Of a DNA stretch of 64,000 bases, positions 43,790 to 53,111 are shown piece by piece. Position numbers and translations under genes: made by a program. The notes beneath the pieces are model-generated. The model had not been told where the DNA came from, made no database searches, and saw only the letters and a list, made by a program, of their open reading frames with translations. The stretch covers positions 124,142 through 188,141 of the forward strand of contig NZ_LMIA01000011.1 of NCBI RefSeq assembly GCF_001428565.1, written 5' to 3'. How positions within the stretch are numbered: position 1 is the first letter of the stretch; every line of letters begins with the position of its first letter. This stretch comes from Nocardioides sp. Root190 (GTDB taxonomy: Bacteria > Actinomycetota > Actinomycetes > Propionibacteriales > Nocardioidaceae).

Positions 43790-45078
43790 CGCTGATTGTC
43801 ATCCCCGCTGACGCTCGTGACTACATATCGCAGGCCGCCGCTCGCGGCGGCGAACTTCGCGCCACCCGCTCTACGACGGACGACATCTTCGTGATCACGG
43901 GTGTCGAGGTCGGCCCCGACAATTGGCGGCATCCGAAGGCGCCGCGGACCTACTCGGCGCTACGACAGCCCGAGGGGCATCAGACGGCTGGACAGTGGCT
44001 GGGAAATGTTCCCTGCGGCACCAACGTTCTCCACTACAACCTCCGAAACCGTCCGGGGGCCCAGTACACCTTCGACGGATTCAGCGACTCCGTCCCGCTT
44101 GTCCGCGACCCACGCGACGGGGCCCTTCTACTTATCACCCACGAGCCTGACATCCCTGACGAGTGGCGCGAAGCTGGCGTTGCCGAGTACGCAGGCTGGC
44201 ACGTGACTCGTGAACGGGTCATTCCGGTTGATCTCGCCATCGAGCCGACCGAGATCGGGGTCCAGCGCCTCGACCCGCAGTGGCCGGTCCGTTCGCTCGC
44301 GACGATGCGGGTCGGTGTCGTCGGTGTCGGCAGCATCGGCGGCGTGGTGGCCGACAATCTCGCAGGGTATGGAATCGGGGCCCTCGACCTCATCGATCCG
44401 GATTGGTTCCTGTGGCACAACCAGATCCGACACGTCCTCGGGCCCGAGTCGGTCGGGCGCAGGAAAGTCGACGCCATGCACGCGCACCTCGGCTATCGAT
44501 GGCCCGAAACGGTGGTGCACCGGCACCTGGAGGACGTTGCTGTTCAGGCGCATCTCATGCGCCCCCTGTTTCGGGATCTCGACGCGGTGGTCTGCGCCGC
44601 CGACGGCATCGCAGCACGCCGCGTGGTGTCGCACCTCGCGAGCCGAGCCGGGATCCCCGCAGTGCTGGCGTGCGTACTTGAGGATGGCGCGGTAGGCGAG
44701 ATCCTGCGGCTGCGCCCGGGCGCCAGGTACGGATGCCTGCTCTGCCACCGGGCAGCGCTCGCAGCGGCGGACGGCATGGACGTCGAGGTCCTCCAAGAGC
44801 GGGACTACGGCACCGGCAACCCGCACCGCCCGATGACCGCGGTCGGCCCCGACCTGTGGCTCGTAGGAAACCTGGCAGCGAAGGCGACCGTCGCGACGTT
44901 GCTGGAGAGTCGGTTCGGTGACCTCTCGCACCGCCTCCCCGGTGATCATGCGGTGATCGGGCTCCGGCCGTCGGCCGACCGAGCACAAGAACCGTTCGAC
45001 GTCGTGCACGCCGAACAGATCCAATGGGGCGACGTTCCCGCTCCGCGCGAGACCTGCCCGACCTGCACCGCAGCATGA
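43786..45078 (+). CDS. E1-like ThiF-family adenylyltransferase
   Basis: 430 residues from GTG 43786. Residues 175-400 are the ThiF/E1 fold: VGVVGVGSIGGVVAD (G180, G182, G185), LIDPDW (D204), NQIRH (N212, R215) and GRRKVDAM (K227), all nucleotide-binding positions kept. Two CxxC pairs (C317/C320 and C424/C427) make a probable zinc site as in MoeB/ThiF. The 165-residue N-terminal region is separate and unassigned. It should activate a C-terminal carboxylate, here probably of the CD-NTase, and pass it to the E2-like protein. Confidence 0.82.
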   Translation: MTLIVIPADARDYISQAAARGGELRATRSTTDDIFVITGVEVGPDNWRHPKAPRTYSALRQPEGHQTAGQWLGNVPCGTNVLHYNLRNRPGAQYTFDGFSDSVPLVRDPRDGALLLITHEPDIPDEWREAGVAEYAGWHVTRERVIPVDLAIEPTEIGVQRLDPQWPVRSLATMRVGVVGVGSIGGVVADNLAGYGIGALDLIDPDWFLWHNQIRHVLGPESVGRRKVDAMHAHLGYRWPETVVHRHLEDVAVQAHLMRPLFRDLDAVVCAADGIAARRVVSHLASRAGIPAVLACVLEDGAVGEILRLRPGARYGCLLCHRAALAAADGMDVEVLQERDYGTGNPHRPMTAVGPDLWLVGNLAAKATVATLLESRFGDLSHRLPGDHAVIGLRPSADRAQEPFDVVHAEQIQWGDVPAPRETCPTCTAA

Positions 45079-45656
45079 CCGACGACGAGGTCCGCCCGAT
45101 CGACGGCGGTACTGATCGAGACATCGCCACCACCGCGGGTAACGACGCGTTCACCGACGAAACCTCCGGCGAGGCCGAGCCGTTCAGGGTGGAGATCACC
45201 TTGAAGTCGTTCGACGCTATCGGCGAGGAAGTCCGGCTCGGCGGCCCGATCCTGGAGACGGGAGGCATCCTCCTCGGCCACGAGAGCAGGGCGGGTTGTC
45301 GCATCACTCTCGCGGGAGGCCCCGGCCCCGCCGCCACCAGGGAGCCACTGGCGTTCAGCCGCGACCTCGCGCATGCCGAAACGCTCGCCGACCAGGCGTG
45401 GAACCACGACCGCGCAATCTGGCTCGGGGAATGGCATACGCACCCCTACAGCCCACCAACTCCGAGCGAGACCGACATGGCCGCCTACGCAAGGCACCTC
45501 GCCGATCCCGACCTCGGCTTCGACACCTTCATCAGCATCATCGTCGGGCGCATGACCGACCTGGGCCAGGACGAGGCAGCGCTCGCTCTGGTCTGGGTCG
45601 TAGACCGCCGCGGCGCCAGGACCACGCCCCTTCTACTCGTCGAGGAAACACCGTGA
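45075..45656 (+). CDS. JAB/MPN-type isopeptidase (Cap3-like)
   Basis: 193 residues. The JAMM motif is complete: Glu61 in ETGGILLGHE and EWHTHPYSPPTPSETD with H121, H123, S131 and D134. In type II CBASS the equivalent Cap3 removes the cyclase conjugate and keeps the system in check. ATG 45075 overlaps the E1 stop, and its own stop overlaps the next GTG. The first 35 residues are probably disordered. Confidence 0.85.
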   Translation: MTDDEVRPIDGGTDRDIATTAGNDAFTDETSGEAEPFRVEITLKSFDAIGEEVRLGGPILETGGILLGHESRAGCRITLAGGPGPAATREPLAFSRDLAHAETLADQAWNHDRAIWLGEWHTHPYSPPTPSETDMAAYARHLADPDLGFDTFISIIVGRMTDLGQDEAALALVWVVDRRGARTTPLLLVEETP

Positions 45657-46486
45657 CTGAAGAGCCCAAGACCCCCAAGCCGGCGGTCCAACAAAAGGTC
45701 GTCTTCGACCTTCCGAGAGCGTTCCAACTTCAGCAGGAGCGTCTACTTAACTCGCACGCGAGCATCCGATCTGTCACCGGCCACCCCGGAACCTTGGGCG
45801 ACCACTCGGAGGTCGACTGGGTGGAGATGCTCAGCGACTTCCTGCCCGCCCGCTACGCGGTTGGCCCCATCTTCGCCATCGACAGCCGTGGCGCAATAAG
45901 CGATCAGATCGACGTCGCGGTCTACGACAAGCAGTACTCGCCGATGTGGTTCGGCTCGAAGGACAAGGTCGAGTTCGTGCCTGTGGAGGGCGTCTACGCG
46001 GTCTTCGAGGTCAAGCCCACGCTGGACGCGACCTACCTCGCCTATGCCCAAGCCAAGGTTGCGTCGGTTCGTCGGCTGCACCGCACCTCCGCCGCCATCA
46101 AGCACGCTGGGGGTGTCTACAGGGCGACGGATCCAGCCGAGAAGCACGTCATCGGAGGGATCCTGACGGCCCACTCCGGATGGACCACCTACGAGGGATC
46201 TATCGCGAAGTTGCACGAGCATCTTCCCGAGGTCGGTGGTGACGGTTCGCTGGACCTCGGGATCGCGCTGGACACGGTCACTTTCGATTCCACGCCAGTC
46301 CCCGTCGATGGCGAGAGTGGCGAGCCTGCCATCGCGCTCACCTTCAGCAGCGAGGGTGACCAACTGATCCACTTCGCCATCCGCTTGTTCGATCAGTTGC
46401 AGAGGCTGGGGACTGTCCTGGCCCTCGATATGCGCGAGTACGAGGCGGCTTTGGCGCGGTCGAGGGGCGCTGCCATCCTGGAGTGA
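45653..46486 (+). CDS. DUF6602-type protein, PD-(D/E)XK nuclease-like candidate effector
   Basis: 277 residues. The N-terminal domain has TGHPGTLGDHSEVDWVEML (E53), ISDQIDVAVYD (D87) and YAVFEVKPTL (E119, K121), the E...D...ExK pattern of PD-(D/E)XK nucleases as seen in DUF6602. As last gene of the five-gene overlapping operon it is the natural candidate for the effector that cleaves nucleic acid once the cyclase signals. GTG 45653 overlaps the JAB stop. No ligand-sensing domain (such as SAVED) is visible, so the mode of activation is open. Confidence 0.72.
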   Translation: MTEEPKTPKPAVQQKVVFDLPRAFQLQQERLLNSHASIRSVTGHPGTLGDHSEVDWVEMLSDFLPARYAVGPIFAIDSRGAISDQIDVAVYDKQYSPMWFGSKDKVEFVPVEGVYAVFEVKPTLDATYLAYAQAKVASVRRLHRTSAAIKHAGGVYRATDPAEKHVIGGILTAHSGWTTYEGSIAKLHEHLPEVGGDGSLDLGIALDTVTFDSTPVPVDGESGEPAIALTFSSEGDQLIHFAIRLFDQLQRLGTVLALDMREYEAALARSRGAAILE

Positions 46487-46656
46487 AGGCTGGCGGTTGG
46501 CGAGGCGCGCTGTTACGGCTTGGCGATCGCGCCCTGCCGTCGGGCCTTGACCGTCTCGGGCAGGATCTTGCTCATGAGCGCCGCGCCTTCGCGCGGCGAT
46601 TCTGCGCGCTATGCAGCTCGCTCGTGGCCGGCGATTGGCGTGGCGATGTACGCCGC

Positions 46657-49600
46657 TCATCGCCGACGGGTCGGTGGCGTTCGGCGATCGCCAGTCGGCC
46701 TTGACCAAGGAGGATCCGCCTTGTGGGATTGGCGAACCGTGGAGGTGTCGAGGGGCGAGGGCGGGTCGATCGGGATCTCGAGGCGAGACACGATGCGGTA
46801 GCGGAGGTCGCGTGCGGGGTTGTTGCCCAGCGGCTTCTCTGCGACCAGCCCGCGGGTCGCGGCTTCGACGTCCTGGCCTTGCTCGTGGGCTTGCTGCAGC
46901 ATTGCCGCGGTGACTGGCCAGTCGCCCTGCTCGAGCAGTCGCGGGTCGAGCTCGCGAGCCAGCGGCGCCCACCGCTCGGACGGGGCCATTCCGGCCGCGG
47001 CCGCGAGCCGTGCGCGAACCTCGCTGCTCTTGTGGAGCTCGGCCAGGGAGGCCTGGCGCGGGTCGGCATCCCAAGTCTTGACCGCGTCGCGCAGGTCGCG
47101 TCGCGCCTGCATCTGCGAGAGCTGTAGGCGGGCCCGGACCTGGTTGACGCCCGGCTCCCAGGAGCGGCTGGGTCGTGCCGAGATGACCCGAGCGGCGGCC
47201 AGCTGTGCTTGCTCCTGGGCGAGGTTGTCCAGCCGCTCTGTGAGCAGCTGGTCACCCAGCGAGCGGAATGCCGGCTGGCCACTGGCCACCGCGGCCGTGA
47301 GCGCGGCGGGCCCGCGCTGAGCAAGCAGGTCGGAGGGGTCGAGGCCGTCGGGGAACCGCGCGAAGCCGGGATCCATGCCGTACGGGGTGAGCATCCAGAA
47401 GTCCCGCTCGGCCGCGACCTGGCCGGCGAGATCGGCGTCGGTGGCCACGATCGGATCGCGTCCGATCAAGGCCAGTTGGGCGGCCTGCTCGTCGGTCAGG
47501 GACGTGCCGAGCGGCGCCACGCCGAGGTAGAGCCCGTGACTGGCGATCGTGACGGCGACTGCGTCCATCGGGCCTTCGACGATCACCGGGATCGCACCTT
47601 CGGCGAGCAGTTCGTCGATGACACCGAACAGCTGGGCGCCCTTGTGGAACAGCGGGGTGTCGGCTGTGTTGAGGTACTTCGGTCCGCCCTTGCCATTTGT
47701 TTGGTCGGCGTCGGTGAGGTCGGGCCGGAGGCGGCCGACGAAGCCGAGCACCTCGTGTTGTCCGTTGTTGTCGTGGATCACGGGGAACATCACCCGGTCG
47801 CGGAACCGGTCGATGAGGCGACCGGTCCTGGCCTCCGTGGCGACGCCGGTGGCCATCATCTCCGCGTCGCTGACCCCGCGGCCGCGCAGGTGGTCGACCA
47901 GGTTGGTCCACCCGGCCGGCGCTTGGCCGGGACGGAACCGCTCGTTGCCGGCGAGGTCGACGCCGAACCGGCTGGTGAGGTAGTCGCGGCCCCACGAGCC
48001 CGATGGTGACTGGAACCGGGCCTCGAAGAAGGCTTGTGTCATGTCGTTGATCTGCAGCATGCGCTCACGTGAGACGGGGGAGGAGTGCCAGTCGTCGGCC
48101 CGCTGGTACATGAGCCGGAGGTCGGCGTCGGTGAGGCCCAGTTGGCTGCCGCTGCGGTCGCGGATGTAGGCGGCCAGCGTCAGGTCGGGCTCGACGAACT
48201 GGTCCTCGTCGACGTCGACCAGGTCGCCAGCGACGACGTCGACCAGGTCGCCAGCGACGACGTCGACCAGGTCGCCAGCGACGACGTCGGCCAGGTGCTT
48301 GTCGGGAGCGTCGACAAGGTGCTCGTCGTACGGGACCGGGTCGTCGGCGAGCGGCCAGTCGGCCCAGTCGGGGTCGGTGGCGTGGTCGACGAGCGTTGCC
48401 GGGTCCGGCTCGGTCCCGTCCCACAGGTCTGCGGGCGGCTCGTCGAAGGCGTGCGCGTGCGCGTGCTCGTCGGGGGCGGTCTCGAGTGCGATCGAGGTCC
48501 GCCACACCAGGGCCTGGCACTCATCAACCCCATCGAGCGGGTCATCCCCGCCGTCGCTCGCCCGATCCGCCTGGGCCCGCCCGGCGCCCAGCAGGGCCTC
48601 GACCTGCCAGCCGCGCTGCACGCCGTGGTCCACGTTCGCGACGAGTGCGGGCCACCAGATGCTCGCCTGGATGCTCGCGGCCCGCTCGGGACCGAACAGA
48701 TCGGAGAGGCGCGGAGCCCAGTCGGTGGTGACGCTCTCGCCGTGGGAGCCGTCGCCGATCTGGGCGGCAACGGCCGGGGTGAGTTGACGGGCCATGCGCC
48801 ACCACACGGCCGCCGCGGCGTGCTCGTCGGGCAGCGGCCCGGCCGGGTTGTCGGGCGCGGTCGCCGTGCGGAGCAGGTCGTGGGCGGTGACGCCGGCGCG
48901 CGACATCGCGGCGAGCCGCTCGGCCAGGAGTGGGGTGAACTCGTCGTCGCGGACCTGCGGGGCGAGCAAGTAGAGCAGCTGGCGCCATTCCTTGAGCGCC
49001 GGCGTGTGATCGCCGGTGACCGACCGGTTGAGGCGTCGCTGCCATGTCGCGGAGGCCTTCTGTAGCTGCGGTGCACCGGTCGGGCGGCGGTCGTCGACTG
49101 GGACTTGCATGGCGGCCCGCCAGACCTCGACGTTGGCGATCGTGGCGGGTTCGGGCCGCAGGCCGTTCTGCGCCCACGCCGGCAGCGCCCCCTTCTCTGT
49201 CTGGTCGGTAGTGCGGGTGCGGACCTGGTCGGCGACCTGCTCGACCAGGTGTGCGCGCTGGAAGAGGTAGGCGCCCCAGTGCGGGTCCTCAGCCAGACGT
49301 GTGGGGATCGCGGGCATCCACGGCAGCGGTCCGGCGCCGGCGTTGCGCAGGCCGGACGCGTCCAGGCGCCAGTCCAGGACCGCGGCACGGTCGTGCGCGC
49401 TCCCCAGCTCCCGGTCGCCAGCGGACGCCCGAAGCGCGTCGACGGGGTTCTCGCCGGCCGCGCCGAGCAGCAGCAGGTGGGCTCGTAAGGTCGGCCAGGC
49501 AGCCTCGTCGGCGAGTCCGGGGACCAGCGTCTCGACCGCGTTGTCCAAGGCGTCGACCGCGTTGACCGGGGCGCCGTCGATGCCGGTGATCGTGTCGTGG

Positions 49601-52600
49601 CGCAGCAGGTCCTCGGCCGCGACGTAGAGGCTGTCGAGGTAGCGCTGGGAGGCCTCGCCGAGCCGGATGGCGGGGTCGGCCTGCTCACGGACCAGGCTGG
49701 TCGCGGACCGCGGCGCGTCGTCGCGGGCCAGCACCTGTTCGAGGATGTCGGTGGAGGTGAGGGGCCGGACCAGCGTCGGGTGGATGACCGAGTGCGGGTC
49801 GCCGTCGCCGACCACTTCGAGGTAGACGTGGTTCGCGTGCGCACCGCGGGTCATCATCGTGTAGAGCTGCTGGCGCGACTCGGTGCCGGTGGCCAGGCCG
49901 TGCATGCTGTCGGCAGTGACGCCTTGAGCGGTGTGCACGGTGCACGCGTAGCCGAGCTCGGTGGCCTTGGCGACGTAGTCGGCGGGGAGCCGCACGATGC
50001 GCCCGTGCCCATTGCGACCGGTGTGTTGGACGGTGAGGTCGCCGGCGTCGTGGATCTCCAGGACGTTCCAGCGGTCACCGTTTTTCACCCAGTCGGTCGC
50101 CGAGACTCGCAGGCGGCGGTCGTTCTCGCGGGTGATGATCAGCTCGCCGATCGAGGCTTCGTTGCCGTCGGCGAGCCGGCGAACCGGGCCGTTGGCGAGA
50201 GGGCTGGGTGGGTCGGCGGCCGCGATCTCTTCGAGGCGGTGGGCGCGGGCCTGCTGGTTCAACTGGCTGACCAGGTCGCGGGTGGGGGCGAGCATGATCG
50301 CATCGAGCCCCTCGGCACGGTCGGACTGCCAAGCGGTGAAGACGTTCTCTGTCATGGTGGCCAGGTCGCCGACGTGGACGCGGTCGCGGTCGAGGTAGAA
50401 GCCGAGCGCCTCGGTCTTGCCTTCGCGTAGAGCGAGAGAAGCGGCGCCCTCGGCGGGGTCCTTGAACCGGACAAGTTCACTCAGTTGTAGGGCGCCGTGG
50501 GTGGCCTGGATGTCGCGGAGTACGCCGCCGGCGCCGATCGCGGAGAGCTGCTGGTCGTCACCGATCAGGCGGACGCTGCCGCCGCGCTCGAGGATGTAGG
50601 CGACCGCGGTATCCAGCGAGAGGGTGTCGGCCATCCCGGCCTCGTCGATGACCACGAGGGTGGAGGAGTCGATGTCGGCGACCCAGTCGGGGAGCGGAGT
50701 GCCGGTTTCGCGGGCCTCATGGAGGGAGTGGGTGAGTTTGGCGAGGGTGTCGGTCTGGGTGTCGATCTGAGAGCCCACCTGGCATTCGATTGAGGACCGC
50801 AGGGCGTCGGCGGCCGCGGCGGAGGGCGCGAGTCCGATGATCGTTCCGCCGCCATCAGTCCAGGCGCTGGCCAGGGCGCGCATCGCGGTGGTCTTGCCCG
50901 AGCCAGCCGGTGCGATCGCCAGCTGCAGCCGGGCGCCGGAGGTGGCCATCTCGCGCACCAGCGTGGCCTGTCCGGCGTTGAGGGTGATGCCGTTGGCGGT
51001 CGACTCCAGCAGCGCCAGGTCAACCGATGAGGACTCAACGGCGTACCCGTCGTGGAGGCCGGCGGCCTCAACCAGGCGCTGCTCGGCAGCCAGTACCTTG
51101 CTCGAGGTGAACAGATGGACGCCGCCCACGGTGTAGACCGAGGAGCCGTCGACGCGGCGGAGTTCGTCCGGTTCGATGATGGAGTCGAGCGGCTGAGTGA
51201 TGCGGACGGACTGGCTCTCGAGCACGTCTTCGACGAGCATCGTGACCACCTGATCGACCTGGTCGGAAGGCACACTCACGGTCCGGACCTGACGTTGGGC
51301 TTCGGCGTAGACGTGCCAGTACTGCCAGGTGGACCGGGCGCCTTCCATCGTCGCGAGGATCCGGTTGGTCGTCTTGGCGAACCGTGCCGAGTCGGCCCGC
51401 GGTGCGCCGGCGCCCTTCGGGTTCAGCGCCTGGTCGATCATCTTGTCGATGCGCTGCGGGGTGCCGAGTACGTCGAGTGCTTCGCGGTGCCAGGCCTGAC
51501 GATGCTCGTCTAGGGTGCGCGGTTCGTGCTTGGCCTCGCGGGTTTCCAGGGTCGCCTGCTGAGACAGTTGGATGGTCTCCACGGGCGTTGGGGGACGGCC
51601 ATGGGTGGCCTGGAAGGCCGTCGCGAGTTCCTTGCGGCGCGCCTCGACGCTGGCGCGGCGCTTGGAGAAGCGGGTGTTCAGTTCGGGATCGACGCCGGTG
51701 ATCTCACGGATGGGGCGCTTGCGGGCATCGATGTTCGGGCGCTCGGCGAACTGGACGCCGAGCGCCTCGGTGAGGTGTCGCTCGAGCGCGGTGTTGTAGG
51801 TCTCTGAGGCGGAGACCTTGGCCTTGAACATGAGCCGGCCGTCGATAGCCAACCACTTGCCGGTGCCGTCGGGGGAGAGGGTCTGGACCTTGTTCGCCAC
51901 GGCGACGTGGGTGTGCAGGTCGGGGTCGCCGGCGCGGGAGTCGCGGTGGGTGAACGCGGTGGCGATCAGGCCGCGGACGTTGACCTGGCGGACGCCGTTG
52001 GTGCCTTCGCGGGTGAAGAGAGCCTTCTTCTCGATGAAGTCCAGCGCGTCTTTGATGGCCGCCTGGTGGCAGCGTTCGATCACCGCGGCGGTCTTCGGGT
52101 CGGAGATCGCCCACAGCACGGAGACGCTCTTGACCGGGGAGAAGGTCAGGTCGTAGCCAGCCACCGCGTTGGTCTTCGGGCGGGAGTGCTTGGCGATCGC
52201 GGCGGCCAGCTCGCGGGCGTCGGCGGGGTCACGTCCGTGCTCGGCACGGAAGAACTCGGTGCCGACTTCGGTGCGGGCCTTGGCCCGGTCAGCAGCGGGG
52301 ACGGGCCAGTCACCGGGCAGGCCGGCGGCCTCGTTGATGGCCGCGATCCGTTTGGCGACCTCGATCCGGAACGGGCTGATGTCGTTGTCGTAGACCTTGT
52401 AGGGCGTGCCCAAGCGAACGGCCTTCTTGTAGTCCGCCTTGGTCGGTGGGTCGACACTGACTTCGACGCCGGCCTCGCTGACCGGGCGGCCGATGCGTAG
52501 GTCCAGTTCCTTGGTTCGCTGGGTGGCCAGCGGGTGGTGGCCGGAGCCGAACAGGCTCTGCATGTGGTCGGCGGTGACGATGTCTCCGGCGTCGAGCCCC

Positions 52601-52764
52601 TCGAGTCCCTCCATGCCGGAGCCGACCCATACCCCGGGGGTTTCGCCCTTCTCGGTGTAGTAGCTCGCGAGCCCGGTGTGGCCCTTGTCGGTGGCATCCA
52701 TCGCTGCGACCTGACGAGTCAGGTAGTCGTACCCCGACCCCGCGGTCAGCTTGTGGAGGCTCAT
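46657..52764 (-). CDS. traA: MobF-family relaxase-helicase with C-terminal Toprim region (TraA-like)
   Basis: 2035 residues from ATG 52764 (GGGGGTGA upstream). Order: TrwC-type relaxase (1 to about 400) with Tyr residues near 12-14 and metal triad H273, H284, H286 (DPDLHTHVAVAN); RecD/TraI-like helicase with Walker A IAPAGSGKTTAMRAL (about 620-632) and LVVIDEAGMADTLSL; a middle region with VVAGDLVD repeats; then a primase-type N-terminal and Toprim region (about 1590-1810; VIVEGPMDAVAV, IVATDADLAG). It nicks oriT, unwinds, and may prime the complementary strand. It converges with the defence operon. Confidence 0.93.
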   Translation of the reverse strand: MSLHKLTAGSGYDYLTRQVAAMDATDKGHTGLASYYTEKGETPGVWVGSGMEGLEGLDAGDIVTADHMQSLFGSGHHPLATQRTKELDLRIGRPVSEAGVEVSVDPPTKADYKKAVRLGTPYKVYDNDISPFRIEVAKRIAAINEAAGLPGDWPVPAADRAKARTEVGTEFFRAEHGRDPADARELAAAIAKHSRPKTNAVAGYDLTFSPVKSVSVLWAISDPKTAAVIERCHQAAIKDALDFIEKKALFTREGTNGVRQVNVRGLIATAFTHRDSRAGDPDLHTHVAVANKVQTLSPDGTGKWLAIDGRLMFKAKVSASETYNTALERHLTEALGVQFAERPNIDARKRPIREITGVDPELNTRFSKRRASVEARRKELATAFQATHGRPPTPVETIQLSQQATLETREAKHEPRTLDEHRQAWHREALDVLGTPQRIDKMIDQALNPKGAGAPRADSARFAKTTNRILATMEGARSTWQYWHVYAEAQRQVRTVSVPSDQVDQVVTMLVEDVLESQSVRITQPLDSIIEPDELRRVDGSSVYTVGGVHLFTSSKVLAAEQRLVEAAGLHDGYAVESSSVDLALLESTANGITLNAGQATLVREMATSGARLQLAIAPAGSGKTTAMRALASAWTDGGGTIIGLAPSAAAADALRSSIECQVGSQIDTQTDTLAKLTHSLHEARETGTPLPDWVADIDSSTLVVIDEAGMADTLSLDTAVAYILERGGSVRLIGDDQQLSAIGAGGVLRDIQATHGALQLSELVRFKDPAEGAASLALREGKTEALGFYLDRDRVHVGDLATMTENVFTAWQSDRAEGLDAIMLAPTRDLVSQLNQQARAHRLEEIAAADPPSPLANGPVRRLADGNEASIGELIITRENDRRLRVSATDWVKNGDRWNVLEIHDAGDLTVQHTGRNGHGRIVRLPADYVAKATELGYACTVHTAQGVTADSMHGLATGTESRQQLYTMMTRGAHANHVYLEVVGDGDPHSVIHPTLVRPLTSTDILEQVLARDDAPRSATSLVREQADPAIRLGEASQRYLDSLYVAAEDLLRHDTITGIDGAPVNAVDALDNAVETLVPGLADEAAWPTLRAHLLLLGAAGENPVDALRASAGDRELGSAHDRAAVLDWRLDASGLRNAGAGPLPWMPAIPTRLAEDPHWGAYLFQRAHLVEQVADQVRTRTTDQTEKGALPAWAQNGLRPEPATIANVEVWRAAMQVPVDDRRPTGAPQLQKASATWQRRLNRSVTGDHTPALKEWRQLLYLLAPQVRDDEFTPLLAERLAAMSRAGVTAHDLLRTATAPDNPAGPLPDEHAAAAVWWRMARQLTPAVAAQIGDGSHGESVTTDWAPRLSDLFGPERAASIQASIWWPALVANVDHGVQRGWQVEALLGAGRAQADRASDGGDDPLDGVDECQALVWRTSIALETAPDEHAHAHAFDEPPADLWDGTEPDPATLVDHATDPDWADWPLADDPVPYDEHLVDAPDKHLADVVAGDLVDVVAGDLVDVVAGDLVDVDEDQFVEPDLTLAAYIRDRSGSQLGLTDADLRLMYQRADDWHSSPVSRERMLQINDMTQAFFEARFQSPSGSWGRDYLTSRFGVDLAGNERFRPGQAPAGWTNLVDHLRGRGVSDAEMMATGVATEARTGRLIDRFRDRVMFPVIHDNNGQHEVLGFVGRLRPDLTDADQTNGKGGPKYLNTADTPLFHKGAQLFGVIDELLAEGAIPVIVEGPMDAVAVTIASHGLYLGVAPLGTSLTDEQAAQLALIGRDPIVATDADLAGQVAAERDFWMLTPYGMDPGFARFPDGLDPSDLLAQRGPAALTAAVASGQPAFRSLGDQLLTERLDNLAQEQAQLAAARVISARPSRSWEPGVNQVRARLQLSQMQARRDLRDAVKTWDADPRQASLAELHKSSEVRARLAAAAGMAPSERWAPLARELDPRLLEQGDWPVTAAMLQQAHEQGQDVEAATRGLVAEKPLGNNPARDLRYRIVSRLEIPIDPPSPLDTSTVRQSHKADPPWSRPTGDRRTPPTRRR
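48211..48282. repeat. 24-bp tandem repeat inside traA
   Basis: Three exact head-to-tail copies of a 24-bp unit (48211-48234, 48235-48258, 48259-48282), with a diverging partial copy after. They keep frame and encode repeated VVAGDLVD octapeptides in a linker between the helicase and Toprim parts. The perfect identity suggests recent slippage expansion. Confidence 0.85.
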
Positions 52765-53111
52765 CGTCACCCCCAACAAGGGGCCGAAGCGCGTGCGCTG
52801 CGATCGAAATTCAGACGCCAACCCGGGCGTTCGCCGTGGTCAACCTGGAGTGGACACACGGGTGGCTGTACCGGGAATGCACTAGGTGTGTGGCACTTCG
52901 TCGATCTCAAAAAGTTGGGGGGACGCTGAACGAGGTCGGTGAAGGCGAGGCGTACGCCTTTCTACGGCAGCGGGTGACTGGGATCGCAGGGCTGATTCGC
53001 GCTGGTGCGAAGACAGATCCGTGGCATTCGTGATCGCACAGAAGCCGGGCGGTGTCCTAGGTGACTGTCAGAGCCCCAGGTGGGCTTGCCTCGGAGACAA
53101 GTGAGGACCGG
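52765..53111. other. Probable oriT/promoter region between relaxase and divergent small gene
   Basis: 347 bp without a credible gene lies between traA (minus) and the gene at 53112 (plus). It holds a GGGGGGACGC box (52917-52926) matching those at 20.6 kb, and a perfect 12-bp palindrome AGGCGTACGCCT (52948-52959). MobF relaxases are usually encoded next to their oriT, so a nick site here is likely, but no known nick consensus was identified. Confidence 0.45.

Noticed and set aside
35927..46486. Search for CRISPR arrays or restriction-modification genes in the defence island
   Set aside because: No regularly spaced repeats, methyltransferase motifs or Cas-like genes were seen.
48211..48282. 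24-bp repeats as a possible CRISPR or iteron array
   Set aside because: The copies are directly adjacent without spacers and keep the traA reading frame, so they are a coding tandem repeat.
52836..53033. Plus-strand 65-codon frame between relaxase and the small divergent gene
   Set aside because: No ribosome binding site and it covers the likely oriT with palindrome; not protein-like beyond chance.
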